A stretch of 64,000 bases of DNA from Prescottella defluvii. GTDB lineage: Bacteria; Actinomycetota; Actinomycetes; Mycobacteriales; Mycobacteriaceae. Of the stretch, positions 25,968 through 34,869 are shown in pieces. The DNA lies in the NCBI RefSeq assembly GCF_000738775.1, contig NZ_JPOC01000020.1:1-64000 (forward strand), read 5' to 3'. Both the position numbers and the translations under genes were made by a program. Numbering within the stretch: position 1 is the stretch's first letter; every line of letters begins with the position of its first letter. A model generated the notes under the pieces. That model did no database searches. It was not told where the DNA came from and saw only the letters and a program-made list of their open reading frames with translations.

Positions 25968-26492
25968 CTATTCTGCGGCGAGTGAGCCGCCGGAGAGGAG
26001 GGCGCGAGCGATGCCCGCGACGTTCGCGGGCGGTGTGCTCGAACTGCCGGTCTGCTGGCTCGGAATCGATACCATCTGCGGTTCGCTCGTGGACCACTGC
26101 GGATGCGTCGGCGAATCACACTCGCCGACAACGGCGTAGAGGCCGGCGGGGGCGTCGAAGGTGTAGGTGCTGGACGAGTCGGGACCGACGCGCTCACCGG
26201 ATGCGGTGCGCCAGGTCAGGAAGCCGGGCTCGGTGAACTTGGCGGGATCCTCCTCGAGCACGAGGAGCTTCGCGGTCTGGACCACGAATGCTCCGCAACT
26301 GCTGGTCGGATCGCTGTTGGGGTTGTCGAGTGTCAGATCGAAGGTGCCGTCGGTGACGGTGAATGTCACTGTGGGGCTTGTGAGTTCCGCGGTTTCCGCA
26401 CCGGCGAGCGCGGGTGCGGCGAAGGCAGGAATGCAGAGGAGCACGGCCCCGACGGTCGCGCGGCGCAGCAGCTGAGATGAACGTGTGTGCAT
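25968..26492 (-). CDS. Secreted protein 3 of a tandem paralogous triplet
   Basis: A 174-residue protein with a signal peptide (GAVLLCIPAFAAPALAGA). The mature part repeats the family order: TSPTVTFTVTDGTFDLTLDN, SSCGAFVV, DPAKFTEPGFLTW, YAVVGECDSPTH, and a serine/proline-rich C-terminus with ANVAGIARALLSGG. The ATG at 26492 starts the signal peptide directly; the frame upstream is open but not supported. Function unknown. Confidence 0.7.
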   Translation of the reverse strand: MHTRSSQLLRRATVGAVLLCIPAFAAPALAGAETAELTSPTVTFTVTDGTFDLTLDNPNSDPTSSCGAFVVQTAKLLVLEEDPAKFTEPGFLTWRTASGERVGPDSSSTYTFDAPAGLYAVVGECDSPTHPQWSTSEPQMVSIPSQQTGSSSTPPANVAGIARALLSGGSLAAE

Positions 26493-26525
26493 GATCAACC
26501 CTTGTCGATGGAGTGTCGGTGGACA

Positions 26526-26563
26526 GGCGATCGCGGTGCTCGGTTCCCCGAAACCAAGATCAC
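26526..26563 (-). promoter_or_regulatory. Conserved leader element before secreted protein 3
   Basis: On the minus strand it reads GTGATCTTGGTTTCGGGGAA and continues to GAGCACCGCGATC. It matches the element before secreted protein 2 apart from the 13-bp duplication found there. TTGGTT and AACCGA can pair around TCGGGG. Confidence 0.45.
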
Positions 26564-26739
26564 ATGCGAAGCATGGACCATTTATGTTTCCGGGCAGTGG
26601 TTTTCGCGGGAATCGGCCATCGGGGCGGTGTCGGTGAACGGTCCACCTCCGCCGTGATACCCCTGCTGGGCAGCGTGAACCGGCGCGTCGGACCCGCCCT
26701 CGCGGGCAGGTGACAATCTGGTCTCGACCGGCTATCGGA

Positions 26740-27912
26740 TCAACTGTTCGTTCGACCCCAGGCTGTCTGCAGCGCCCTGCGGTCCACCTTGCCCGGCCCC
26801 CGCAGCGGAAGTGCCCGGACGAGGCGCACCTCTCGCGGCGCCGCCGACGCATCGAGCGCAGCGCAGACATGGGCCCGCAGGTCGTCGACGGTGGGGGCCG
26901 TCCCGGCCGCCGGCACGATCGCCGCCACCACCTTCTGTCCGAGTCGCTCGTCGGGGACGCCGAGCACCGCGCACTCGCGCACGTCCGGGTGCTCCATCAG
27001 GACCGCTTCGACAACCTGCGGGACGACCGTGAGGCCCCCGGTGGAGATGCCCTCGTCCAGCCGCCCCCGGATCGTCAGGATGCCGTCGACGACCGTTCCC
27101 GCGTCGTCGGTGCGGAACCAGCCGGGTTCCGCGAAGGCCGGGTGATCCGGAATCCCGCGGTACCCCGAGGCAAGCGTCTCGCCGCCGAGCAGGACCCGGG
27201 AGCCGTCCGCGATCCGGACCCGCACCCCGTCCAGCGGGGCGCCGTCGTAGACGCATCCACCGCAGGTCTCGCTCATCCCGTAGGTCCGCACGATCGTCAA
27301 CCCGGCGTCGACCGCCCGGCGCAGCAGCGGCGCCGGTGTCGCGGCACCACCGAGGAGGATGCCGTCGAGTTCGGCGAGCGCGGACGTCGCCGCGTCGTCG
27401 TCGAGGGCCTTGACCAGTTGCGTCGGTACCAGCGACGTGTAGCGACGGGAACCGGTCATCGCCCCCACGGCCGCCGGCAGCGTCGACGGATCGAAGCCCC
27501 GGGTGACGTCGACGACGACGGGGGCGGCGCCGGCCAGCACGCTGCGCAGCAGCACCTGCATCCCGGCGATGTGATGTGCGGGCAGCGCCAGCAGCCACGA
27601 CCCGGGCCCGCCGAGCCGGCGGTGTGTCGCGTCGCCGCTGGCACGGAGTGCGCGGGCCGTCAGCAGCGCGCCCTTGGGAACCCCGGTGGTGCCCGACGTC
27701 GCCATCACGAGCGCGATGTCATCGGCGTCCGGCACGTCGTCGATGGCCTCATCCGGGCGCAGGGCGCCGCGGAGGCGGTTCGTCTCCTTCTCGTCCTGCT
27801 CGGGTACCGGCAGGAGCGGCGGGCCGCCGCCGTCGAGGAGCCGTTCGAGACGGGGGAGAAGGGCCGTCACCGCGGTACCGGCGGGAATCGGAAGGGTGCG
27901 CAGAACCGTCAC
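26740..27912 (-). CDS. menE: o-Succinylbenzoate--CoA ligase
   Basis: Adenylate-forming ligase that activates o-succinylbenzoate with CoA in menaquinone synthesis. The 390-residue protein has the AMP-binding motif MATSGTTGVPKGALLT, TYGMSETCGGCVYDG, WFRTDDAG (hinge aspartate) and the catalytic C-terminal lysine region LRGPGKVDRRALQ. It is shorter than typical acyl-CoA ligases, as is usual for actinobacterial MenE. Its position next to DUF3349 genes and pitA mirrors Rv0542c-Rv0545c. Confidence 0.93.
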   Translation of the reverse strand: MTVLRTLPIPAGTAVTALLPRLERLLDGGGPPLLPVPEQDEKETNRLRGALRPDEAIDDVPDADDIALVMATSGTTGVPKGALLTARALRASGDATHRRLGGPGSWLLALPAHHIAGMQVLLRSVLAGAAPVVVDVTRGFDPSTLPAAVGAMTGSRRYTSLVPTQLVKALDDDAATSALAELDGILLGGAATPAPLLRRAVDAGLTIVRTYGMSETCGGCVYDGAPLDGVRVRIADGSRVLLGGETLASGYRGIPDHPAFAEPGWFRTDDAGTVVDGILTIRGRLDEGISTGGLTVVPQVVEAVLMEHPDVRECAVLGVPDERLGQKVVAAIVPAAGTAPTVDDLRAHVCAALDASAAPREVRLVRALPLRGPGKVDRRALQTAWGRTNS

Positions 27913-27953
27913 GCTTCGATGGTTTCACGGGGAGCGTCCGGATCGGACGCGGG

Positions 27954-28256
27954 TCAGGTCACCGGCGGACCGGCGAGCGGCCATCCTCCGGACGCCAGGT
28001 GCGACTGCACCCGGTCCACGTCGGATTCGAGGGGCATCTCGTTGGTGATCTTGGTGATGAGCACCTGGATGTCGGTCTTCGAGATCGGCAGGTCACCGTC
28101 GTCGACGAGGGCCGCGGTCACGATCCCGACCTCGTCCTCCGACAGTCGGCGGGTGAGGAGAGCGAACAGTGGGACGTAGTCCTGTTCGGGAACGCCGTTG
28201 GGGTAACCGGCGCGCAGCCAGTCGATGATCGAGGAGAGAAACGGAGGCAGGCTCAA
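27954..28256 (-). CDS. DUF3349 domain protein, copy 1
   Basis: A 100-residue helical protein of the actinobacterial DUF3349 family (M. tuberculosis Rv0543c type). The family stretch SIIDWLRAGYPNGVPEQDYV is followed by ALLTRRLSEDEVGIVTAAL and ends ASGGWPL. A TTG at 28256 is taken as start because AGGAGC lies at proper distance and the domain begins just after. Function unknown. It is probably co-transcribed with copy 2 and menE. Confidence 0.75.
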   Translation of the reverse strand: MSLPPFLSSIIDWLRAGYPNGVPEQDYVPLFALLTRRLSEDEVGIVTAALVDDGDLPISKTDIQVLITKITNEMPLESDVDRVQSHLASGGWPLAGPPVT

Positions 28257-28278
28257 TGGTGCTCCTGAACTCGGTCCG

Positions 28279-28710
28279 TCAGTGGTGTTGGTGAGCTCTC
28301 GGCGCTTCCCGCTCGCCGGCGTGGTGCGCGTCGTGGTCGTCGGCCACGACGGGCCAGCCACCCGCGGCCAGGCGCTCGGTGACCCGGGCGATGTCCTCTT
28401 CGGTCGGCTTCTCGCTGATGACGCCGGCGATGATGCTCTTGAGCGCGTCGTAGTCGACGTGCCGGTCGGGATGCTCGTGGGCGGTCTCGATCGACAACTC
28501 GACGATCTGCCCGATCTCGTCGTCCGTCAGGCGGCGGCCCAGGACGGCGAGCAACGCGAAATGGTCCTTGGCGGGAATCCCCTCCGGATATCCCGCGCGG
28601 AGCCAGTCCAGGACTACGCGGAGCGTGCTCTTGGGTGCCGTGCGGTGCGCGTCGTCAGTCGCCCCGCGGCGTGAGCCGTCAGTCGTCGAGCGGTGCGAGT
28701 CATCAGTCAC
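28279..28710 (-). CDS. DUF3349 domain protein, copy 2
   Basis: A 143-residue paralogue of the neighbouring gene with a longer, polar N-terminus and a histidine-rich C-terminus (DDHDAHHAGEREAPRAHQHH). Core: VVLDWLRAGYPEGIPAKDHF, LAVLGRRLTDDEIGQIVELS and AAGGWPVV. The histidine-rich tail could bind metal, but that is only a compositional remark. Function of the family is unknown. Confidence 0.78.
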   Translation of the reverse strand: MTDDSHRSTTDGSRRGATDDAHRTAPKSTLRVVLDWLRAGYPEGIPAKDHFALLAVLGRRLTDDEIGQIVELSIETAHEHPDRHVDYDALKSIIAGVISEKPTEEDIARVTERLAAGGWPVVADDHDAHHAGEREAPRAHQHH

Positions 28711-28762
28711 GGTGCGATCACTTTCACGAAGGAGTGGGTACGCGGTGCGGTGCGTTCCTCAC

Positions 28763-29035
28763 TCAGAAGACGTGGATGCCGAAGCTGCTGGCCAGGAAGT
28801 CCTGCATCAACATCAGTATCCCAGCAATGATCGCGATCAGCACGGTTGCGAAGCACGCGGCGGCGCCGAGCTTGCCGAGGGGCGACGCCGACATCTGCCC
28901 GTCGGGGCCCGTTTGTGCGCCCAGCGACAGCGACTTGAGACCCAGCGCGAAGATCGCGGGCAGGCCTGCACCGAGCAGCAGTCCGACGAGGACGACCTGC
29001 CACAGCGAGTTGGCGGTCTGCGCGAGAAGATCCAT
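28763..29035 (-). CDS. Small two-TM membrane protein (Rv0544c-like)
   Basis: A 90-residue protein with two membrane segments (QVVLVGLLLGAGLPAIFALG and ACFATVLIAIIAGILMLMQD). It stands 13 bp downstream of pitA, as Rv0544c does in M. tuberculosis, which suggests a role with the phosphate transporter. No domain of known function. Confidence 0.75.
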   Translation of the reverse strand: MDLLAQTANSLWQVVLVGLLLGAGLPAIFALGLKSLSLGAQTGPDGQMSASPLGKLGAAACFATVLIAIIAGILMLMQDFLASSFGIHVF

Positions 29036-29048
29036 CGGTCGTCTGCCT

Positions 29049-30266
29049 TCAGCTCTTGCGGATGGTGGATTCGGAGTCGGTGGTCTGGTCGGCCGCGGCG
29101 GCCGAAGCAGCGTCGGCGGTGCCGTTCGCGGGCGCCAGGCCCCCCTCCCACTCGGCGTTGACGTTGCTGGGGTCGATCGGTTCGCGACGCGACCGGACGT
29201 ACATGCCCGCCGACAGCGCGATCAGCAGCGCGAACACCACGAGGACGCCCGGCAGGCCACCGATCATGTGCGCCAGGGCCCAGCAGATCGCGCCGACGAT
29301 ACCGGCGGACGGCAGGGTGATCAGCCAGGCCACCGCCATGCGGCCGGCGACGCCCCACCGGACCTCGGCGCCCTTGCGGCCGAGTCCGGTGCCGAGGATC
29401 GATCCGGTCGCGACGTGGGTGGTCGACAGCGGCAGGCCGAGGTGGCTCGAGGTGAGGATGATCGCTGCCGACGACGACTCCGCGGCCATGCCCTGCGGCG
29501 CGGAGATCTCGACGAGTCCCTTGCCGAGGGTCCGGATGATGCGCCAGCCACCGAGGTAGGTGCCGAGGGCGATCGCCACGGCGCAGGTGAACTTGACCCA
29601 GAACGGCATCTCGCTGTCCGCGGTGATGGTGCCGTGGGCGACCAGTGCCAGGAAGATCACGCCCATCGTCTTCTGGGCGTCGTTGGTGCCGTGCGCGAGC
29701 GAGACCAGGGATGCCGTGCCGACCTGGCCGATGCGGAAGCCCTTGCCCTTGGTGTCCTCGTGGACGTCCCGGGTGATGCGGTAGATCAGCTTGGTGCCGA
29801 CGGCGGCGACGAGCGCGGCGACCACGGGGGCGAGCAGCGCCGGGAGGATGACCTTGCCGAGCACACCGCCCCACTCGACGCCGCTCATACCGATCGAGGC
29901 GATCGCCGCACCGATCAGGCCGCCGAACAGGGCGTGCGACGAACTGGACGGCATGCCGAACAGCCAGGTCGCGAGGTTCCAGAGGATGCCGCCGACGAGG
30001 CCGGCGAACACGATCAGCAGCAGGTCCTCGCCGCTGACGGTCCCGAGATTGACCACGCCCTTGGCGACGGTCGCGGCGACCTCCACGGACAGGAAGGCGC
30101 CAACCAGGTTGAGGGTTGCAGAGAGTGCCACTGCGACCTTCGGTCGGAGTGCGCCGGTGGCGATGGACGTGGCCATCGCGTTCCCGGTGTCGTGGAAGCC
30201 GTTCGTGAAATCGAATGCGAGGGCAGTGACGACCACTACCAAGAGAACGACGAGCTCTGCGGTCAC
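29049..30266 (-). CDS. pitA: Low-affinity inorganic phosphate transporter
   Basis: PiT family permease that imports phosphate as a metal-phosphate complex with protons. The 405-residue protein holds the N-terminal family signature DFTNGFHDTGNAMATSIATG and the matching second repeat SLAHGTNDAQKTMGVIFLAL, with about ten membrane segments. The GTG at 30266 is preferred because the membrane domain starts there and CACAAT lies six bases upstream on the minus strand, giving a leaderless start. It heads a unit with the small two-TM gene. Confidence 0.92.
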   Translation of the reverse strand: MTAELVVLLVVVVTALAFDFTNGFHDTGNAMATSIATGALRPKVAVALSATLNLVGAFLSVEVAATVAKGVVNLGTVSGEDLLLIVFAGLVGGILWNLATWLFGMPSSSSHALFGGLIGAAIASIGMSGVEWGGVLGKVILPALLAPVVAALVAAVGTKLIYRITRDVHEDTKGKGFRIGQVGTASLVSLAHGTNDAQKTMGVIFLALVAHGTITADSEMPFWVKFTCAVAIALGTYLGGWRIIRTLGKGLVEISAPQGMAAESSSAAIILTSSHLGLPLSTTHVATGSILGTGLGRKGAEVRWGVAGRMAVAWLITLPSAGIVGAICWALAHMIGGLPGVLVVFALLIALSAGMYVRSRREPIDPSNVNAEWEGGLAPANGTADAASAAAADQTTDSESTIRKS

Positions 30267-30473
30267 AAGCGAATTGTGCGTATCGAAAGCGCAAAAGTAC
30301 AGCGAGCGGCCGATGAACAATCGGTGAACAAGGTTTACCCTGTCCCATCACCTCGCAAGACGGTTCCCCGGGTGTGGCGACACTCACTATTCGTCGGCGT
30401 GGCGGGTGTGTGCGGCCTGGTGCTCGCGGCCGTCGGCGCCGCGGCGGCCCGCGGTGGGTCCCCGGCGGCGCCG

Positions 30474-30860
30474 TCAGCGCTGGTCGCGGCGGATCGGATG
30501 GTCCGCCGGAATCTGCACCAGCACGATCGGAACGTCGTCGGGATCGGCGATCCACATCTCGTGCAGGCCCCACGGCTCCTGCCGGGCCTCGCGCACGATC
30601 GGCACCTCCGCCCGGACCAGATCTTGCTGGGCGACGGCCAGGTCCCGCACCTGCATCCACAGGGCACCCGAGAACCGGGTGTCGAGCTCGGTGCCGCCGT
30701 GGGAGGTCACCTCGAGCAGGCCCTGGCCGACGAAGAACACTGTGCCGCCGGGGTATTCGCGGGCGATCGCCAGACCCAGCACGTCGCGGTAGAACGCCAG
30801 CGTCACCTCGTAGTCGCGGGGCCGCAGAATCGTCCGGCTGCTGAGAATTTCCACGCTCAT
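30474..30860 (-). CDS. VOC family (glyoxalase-like) protein
   Basis: A 128-residue single vicinal-oxygen-chelate module pair: SSRTILRPRDYEVTLAFYRD with LGLAIAREYPGG in the first half and LWMQVRDLAVAQQDL with WGLHEMWIADPDD in the second. The family includes glyoxalases, dioxygenases and resistance proteins; no substrate can be assigned. Rv0546c occupies the same relative position next to pitA. A GGAGGACATG ribosome site is present. Confidence 0.82.
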   Translation of the reverse strand: MSVEILSSRTILRPRDYEVTLAFYRDVLGLAIAREYPGGTVFFVGQGLLEVTSHGGTELDTRFSGALWMQVRDLAVAQQDLVRAEVPIVREARQEPWGLHEMWIADPDDVPIVLVQIPADHPIRRDQR

Positions 30861-30927
30861 GTCCTCCTGCTGCTGTTGCCGGGAGATTCTCCCCGATCCA
30901 CTCGCCGAGGCGTCACCTGCCGCGGCC

Positions 30928-31377
30928 TCACTCGTCGCCGCCCGGACGGGCCTCGTGCCCCGGGCGACCGTGCGTCCGCCGCTCCTCTTTCATATCGGAC
31001 TCGTACAGGTGCCGGCGCCCGCCCAACAGTGCATCGCGCACCGCCTTCTCGTGGTCGCGGAACTCCGTCCAGTAGCCGTCGTCGAACTCCTCGACGATCT
31101 GGAACGTCCACCGGCCGTCGAGCACGTTGCGCCCCACCATCGCCGTCCGCAGCCGCTCGGCGCAGTCGGGGTGACCCGACGCGCGCAGCTTCTCGACGGC
31201 CTCACCCAACTGCAGGTCCGCGCGGCCCAGCAGTTGGTGGAACGCATACAGGTGGCCGCGGGCCTGCTCGACCGTCTCGAGCGCCTCGGACAGCTTGCCG
31301 ACCGCCTCGACGGTGGCGTCCGTGACTCCGCTCGGGCGGCGATGTTCCGGTGCGGGCTGCTCGCGGTCGACGGCCAT
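30928..31377 (-). CDS. Conserved hypothetical helical protein
   Basis: A 149-residue, mostly helical, soluble protein. Visible stretches are AVGKLSEALETVEQARGHLY, FHQLLGRADLQLGEAVEKL and WTFQIVEEFDDGYWTEFRDH, then a basic, glycine-rich tail. It looks like a conserved actinobacterial protein of unknown function. The ATG at 31377 gives a normal N-terminus; the upstream open frame does not. It lies between the VOC gene and the hydrolase gene in the same direction. Confidence 0.65.
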   Translation of the reverse strand: MAVDREQPAPEHRRPSGVTDATVEAVGKLSEALETVEQARGHLYAFHQLLGRADLQLGEAVEKLRASGHPDCAERLRTAMVGRNVLDGRWTFQIVEEFDDGYWTEFRDHEKAVRDALLGGRRHLYESDMKEERRTHGRPGHEARPGGDE

Positions 31378-31451
31378 GGGTCCAGTCTGCCCGCCGCCGC
31401 CCCGCGCCCCGCGATTCTGAAGGATCTCCGTCGGTACCCGAGAGGAATCCT

Positions 31452-32075
31452 TCACGATCGAGATCCGTGCGCGACGAACCAGTCGCGGGCCCGCGCGGCC
31501 ACCATGTCCAGCGTGCCGGGCTCCTCGAACAGGTGCGTCGCGCCCGGCACGATCTCCACCTCGTGTTCGCACTCGAGCAGCGTCGCGGCCTTCCGGTTCA
31601 GCTCGATCACCGCGGTGTCGAGCGAGCCGACCAGCAGCAGCGTCGGCGCCCGCACCATCGACAGGCGCGAGCCCGCCAGGTCGGGGCGGCCGCCGCGGGA
31701 GACGATCGCGGCGATGTCGGCGTGCGGTTCGGCGGCGGCGTGCAGGGCCGCGGCCGCACCGGTGCTCGCACCGAAGTACGCGACCGACTCCGTCCGCTCG
31801 TGCACTTTCGCGGTGACCTCGAGCAGTCGGTACGAGAGCAGCGGGATGTCGAACACGAGCCGACGGTCGCCCTCCTCGTGCGGGGCGAGCAGGTCGAACA
31901 GCAGAGTGCCCAGGCCCGCGTCCTGCAGCAGCCCGGCGACGAACCGGTTGCGCGGACTGAACCGCCCGCTACCGCTGCCGTGCGCGAACACCACCACCGG
32001 CAGGGCACGGACCGGATCGGTCGAGGCGCCCGACAGGCGCACACCGTCGACGTCGAACGTGACCTCGGTGCTCAT
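31452..32075 (-). CDS. Alpha/beta hydrolase (dienelactone hydrolase family)
   Basis: A 207-residue hydrolase. Oxyanion strand VVVFAHGSGSGRFSPRN, nucleophile elbow GASTGA, acid in LLLVGSLDTAVIEL and histidine in PGATHLFEEPG make a complete catalytic triad. Stand-alone relatives occur also fused to phosphoribosyltransferases in actinobacteria. GAGGAAT precedes the ATG. The ester or lactone substrate is unknown. Confidence 0.82.
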   Translation of the reverse strand: MSTEVTFDVDGVRLSGASTDPVRALPVVVFAHGSGSGRFSPRNRFVAGLLQDAGLGTLLFDLLAPHEEGDRRLVFDIPLLSYRLLEVTAKVHERTESVAYFGASTGAAAALHAAAEPHADIAAIVSRGGRPDLAGSRLSMVRAPTLLLVGSLDTAVIELNRKAATLLECEHEVEIVPGATHLFEEPGTLDMVAARARDWFVAHGSRS

Positions 32076-32132
32076 TCCTCCATTGCACACCCGATCAGGC
32101 TCCGCGCCCAGTCCGTACCGCTCCGAAAATGG

Positions 32133-32166
32133 TCGTGCCGCGCCCCCGATCGGGGACGCGGCACGA
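32133..32166 (-). terminator. Hairpin terminator after menB
   Basis: Nearly perfect arms starting TCGTGCCGCG and ending CGCGGCACGA, with CCCC/GGGG inside and a GAT centre, are followed on the minus strand by ATTTTC. It begins 23 bp after the menB stop. Confidence 0.8.
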
Positions 32167-32188
32167 CGAGAACCGGAGCGGCAGGGGC

Positions 32189-33082
<894 letters not shown>

Positions 33083-33177
33083 GGACCCGAGGATAGGCCC
33101 TGGCTGGGCCCCGGTCGTCGGAGTGTCGGGCCGCACCTCGCACCGGAACCGCCCCGTTCCGGCGATACCGTGCAGCC

Positions 33178-33825
33178 ATGAGCGAATCAGTGCAGTCCGG
33201 CGTCCGATCCGGCGAGGACGTCCACGAACACCACGGTGGCTTCCCGATGTTCACGCCGGTGCAGGCGGGCCCGAACTTCGCGGAGTTCGTCGAGTCCTTC
33301 CGGAGACTGCAGGACCTCGCGGTCTCCACACACGTTCCCGACGACGTCGCGCGACAGGCCATCGAGCAGGCCGGGGCACTGGCCGACCTGCTCGAGCCGT
33401 ATCAGGTCCCGGAGGGCGAGTCCCCGGCCGGATTCAACTCGCAACTGCCCGGGCGCGGCAGCCTGTTGCTGCTGCCGTGGCAGTTCGACAAGGTCGCCAC
33501 CGACGGTGTCCGGGCGCGGGGTGTGTTCCGGCTCTACCACCGTGGCGGCAACAGTGCCGCGCATGGCGGCACCATCGCGCTGCTGTTCGACGACATGCTC
33601 GGCATGATCGTGCATGCGTCGGGCCACCCCATCGCCCGCACCGGGTACCTGCACGTCAACTACCGCAAGGTCACCCCCATCGAGACCGAGCTTGTCGTCG
33701 AGGGGCGTGTCGACCGTATCGAGGGACGCAAGCTGTTCTGCACCGCAGAACTGCGCGACCTGGACGGCAACGTCCTCGCCGACTGCGAGGCCCTGATGGT
33801 CCAGTTGCTGCCGGGCCAGCCGTGA
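33178..33825 (+). CDS. PaaI-like hotdog-fold thioesterase
   Basis: A 215-residue protein with an N-terminal helical extension and a hotdog thioesterase domain: GVFRLYHRGGNSAAHGGTIA, LLFDDMLGMIVHASGHPIAR, TGYLHVNYRKVTPIETEL. The HGG...D pattern is that of acyl-CoA thioesterases of the PaaI group. Its stop overlaps the menC start, so it may remove CoA from 1,4-dihydroxy-2-naphthoyl-CoA, a step that needs a hotdog thioesterase in other bacteria. That role is inferred from position. TACCGT lies six bases before the ATG. Confidence 0.82.
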   Translation: MSESVQSGVRSGEDVHEHHGGFPMFTPVQAGPNFAEFVESFRRLQDLAVSTHVPDDVARQAIEQAGALADLLEPYQVPEGESPAGFNSQLPGRGSLLLLPWQFDKVATDGVRARGVFRLYHRGGNSAAHGGTIALLFDDMLGMIVHASGHPIARTGYLHVNYRKVTPIETELVVEGRVDRIEGRKLFCTAELRDLDGNVLADCEALMVQLLPGQP

Positions 33826-34823
33826 TCCTCCCGCCCCTCGACGACGTCCTGGCCGGGGCCCGTGTGGTGAGCCTGCCGATGCGGGTTCGCTTCCGGGGCA
33901 TCACCACTCGCGAGGCACTGCTGCTCGAGGGCCCGGCCGGGTGGGGCGAGTTCGCACCGTTCCCCGAGTACGACGACGCCGAGGCCGCGCACTGGTTGCG
34001 GGCAGGCATCGAAGCCGCGTGGGTCGGTCCGCCGACACCGGTCCGGGCGCGGGTGCCGATCAACGCGACCGTGCCGGCGATCGGCCCCGACCAGGTGCCG
34101 GAGATCCTGGCCCGGTTCCCCGGCGCCCGCACCGCGAAGGTGAAGGTCGCCGAGAAGGGGCAGAGTCTCGCCGACGACGTCGCCCGGGTGAACGCGGTGC
34201 GGGAGTTCGTCCCGAACGTGCGCGTCGACGCCAACGGCGGCTGGAGCGTCGACGAGGCCGTCCGTGCGCTCGCCGCGTTGACCGCCGACGGACCGCTCGA
34301 GTACGCCGAACAACCGTGCGCGAGCGTGCCCGAACTCGTCGAGGTCCGCCGCAGAATGCCGGGTGTGCCGATCGCGGCCGACGAGAGCATCCGCCGCGCC
34401 GAGGACCCGCTGAAGGTGGTGCGGGTCGGCGGCGCGGACGTCGCGGTGGTCAAGGTGCCGCCGCTCGGCGGCATGCGCCGACTGCTCGCGCTGGCCGACG
34501 AACTCGCAGGTCACGGAGTGCCGGTGGTGGTGTCGAGTGCGTTGGACACGGCCGTCGGGATGAACGCGGGTCTGGCCGCGGCGGCCGCGCTGCCCGGGCT
34601 GGCGCACGCGTGCGGCCTCGGGACCGGGGGACTGTTCGACGCCGATGTCACGGGCGAACCGCGTGTGATGGTCGACGGCACCCTCGATGCGAGTCCGGTC
34701 CTCCCGGACCCCGATCGGCTCACCGATCTGGCCGCACCGCACGCGCGTGCCCACTGGTGGCGCGACCGGCTGCGCCGCTGCCACGAACTGCTGGTCACCG
34801 GCACGGATACCGGCCTCGTATAG
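33822..34823 (+). CDS. menC: o-Succinylbenzoate synthase
   Basis: Enolase-superfamily dehydratase that makes o-succinylbenzoate. Seen: catalytic lysine in AKVKVAEKG, metal ligands in VRVDANGGWSVDEA, LEYAEQP and IAADES, and the second lysine in VAVVKVPPLGGM. The 333-residue length fits the short actinobacterial form. The GTG at 33822 overlaps the preceding thioesterase stop by 4 nt; the much longer open frame upstream is not used. Confidence 0.93.
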   Translation: MILPPLDDVLAGARVVSLPMRVRFRGITTREALLLEGPAGWGEFAPFPEYDDAEAAHWLRAGIEAAWVGPPTPVRARVPINATVPAIGPDQVPEILARFPGARTAKVKVAEKGQSLADDVARVNAVREFVPNVRVDANGGWSVDEAVRALAALTADGPLEYAEQPCASVPELVEVRRRMPGVPIAADESIRRAEDPLKVVRVGGADVAVVKVPPLGGMRRLLALADELAGHGVPVVVSSALDTAVGMNAGLAAAAALPGLAHACGLGTGGLFDADVTGEPRVMVDGTLDASPVLPDPDRLTDLAAPHARAHWWRDRLRRCHELLVTGTDTGLV

Positions 34824-34869
34824 TGTCGTGCCCGCCAGGATTGGACCAGTCGATACGGAGGCTTTGAAA

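Noticed and set aside
25588-26600. ydaO-type cyclic di-AMP riboswitch before the secreted proteins
   Set aside because: The leaders precede exported proteins, as some such riboswitches do, but the conserved sequence blocks I would expect were not found. The shared element is listed as of unknown type.
28635-31325. 896-codon plus-strand frame across pitA, the VOC gene and neighbours
   Set aside because: It is antisense to several well-supported genes and has no recognisable domain; its low-complexity charged composition is that of a shadow frame.
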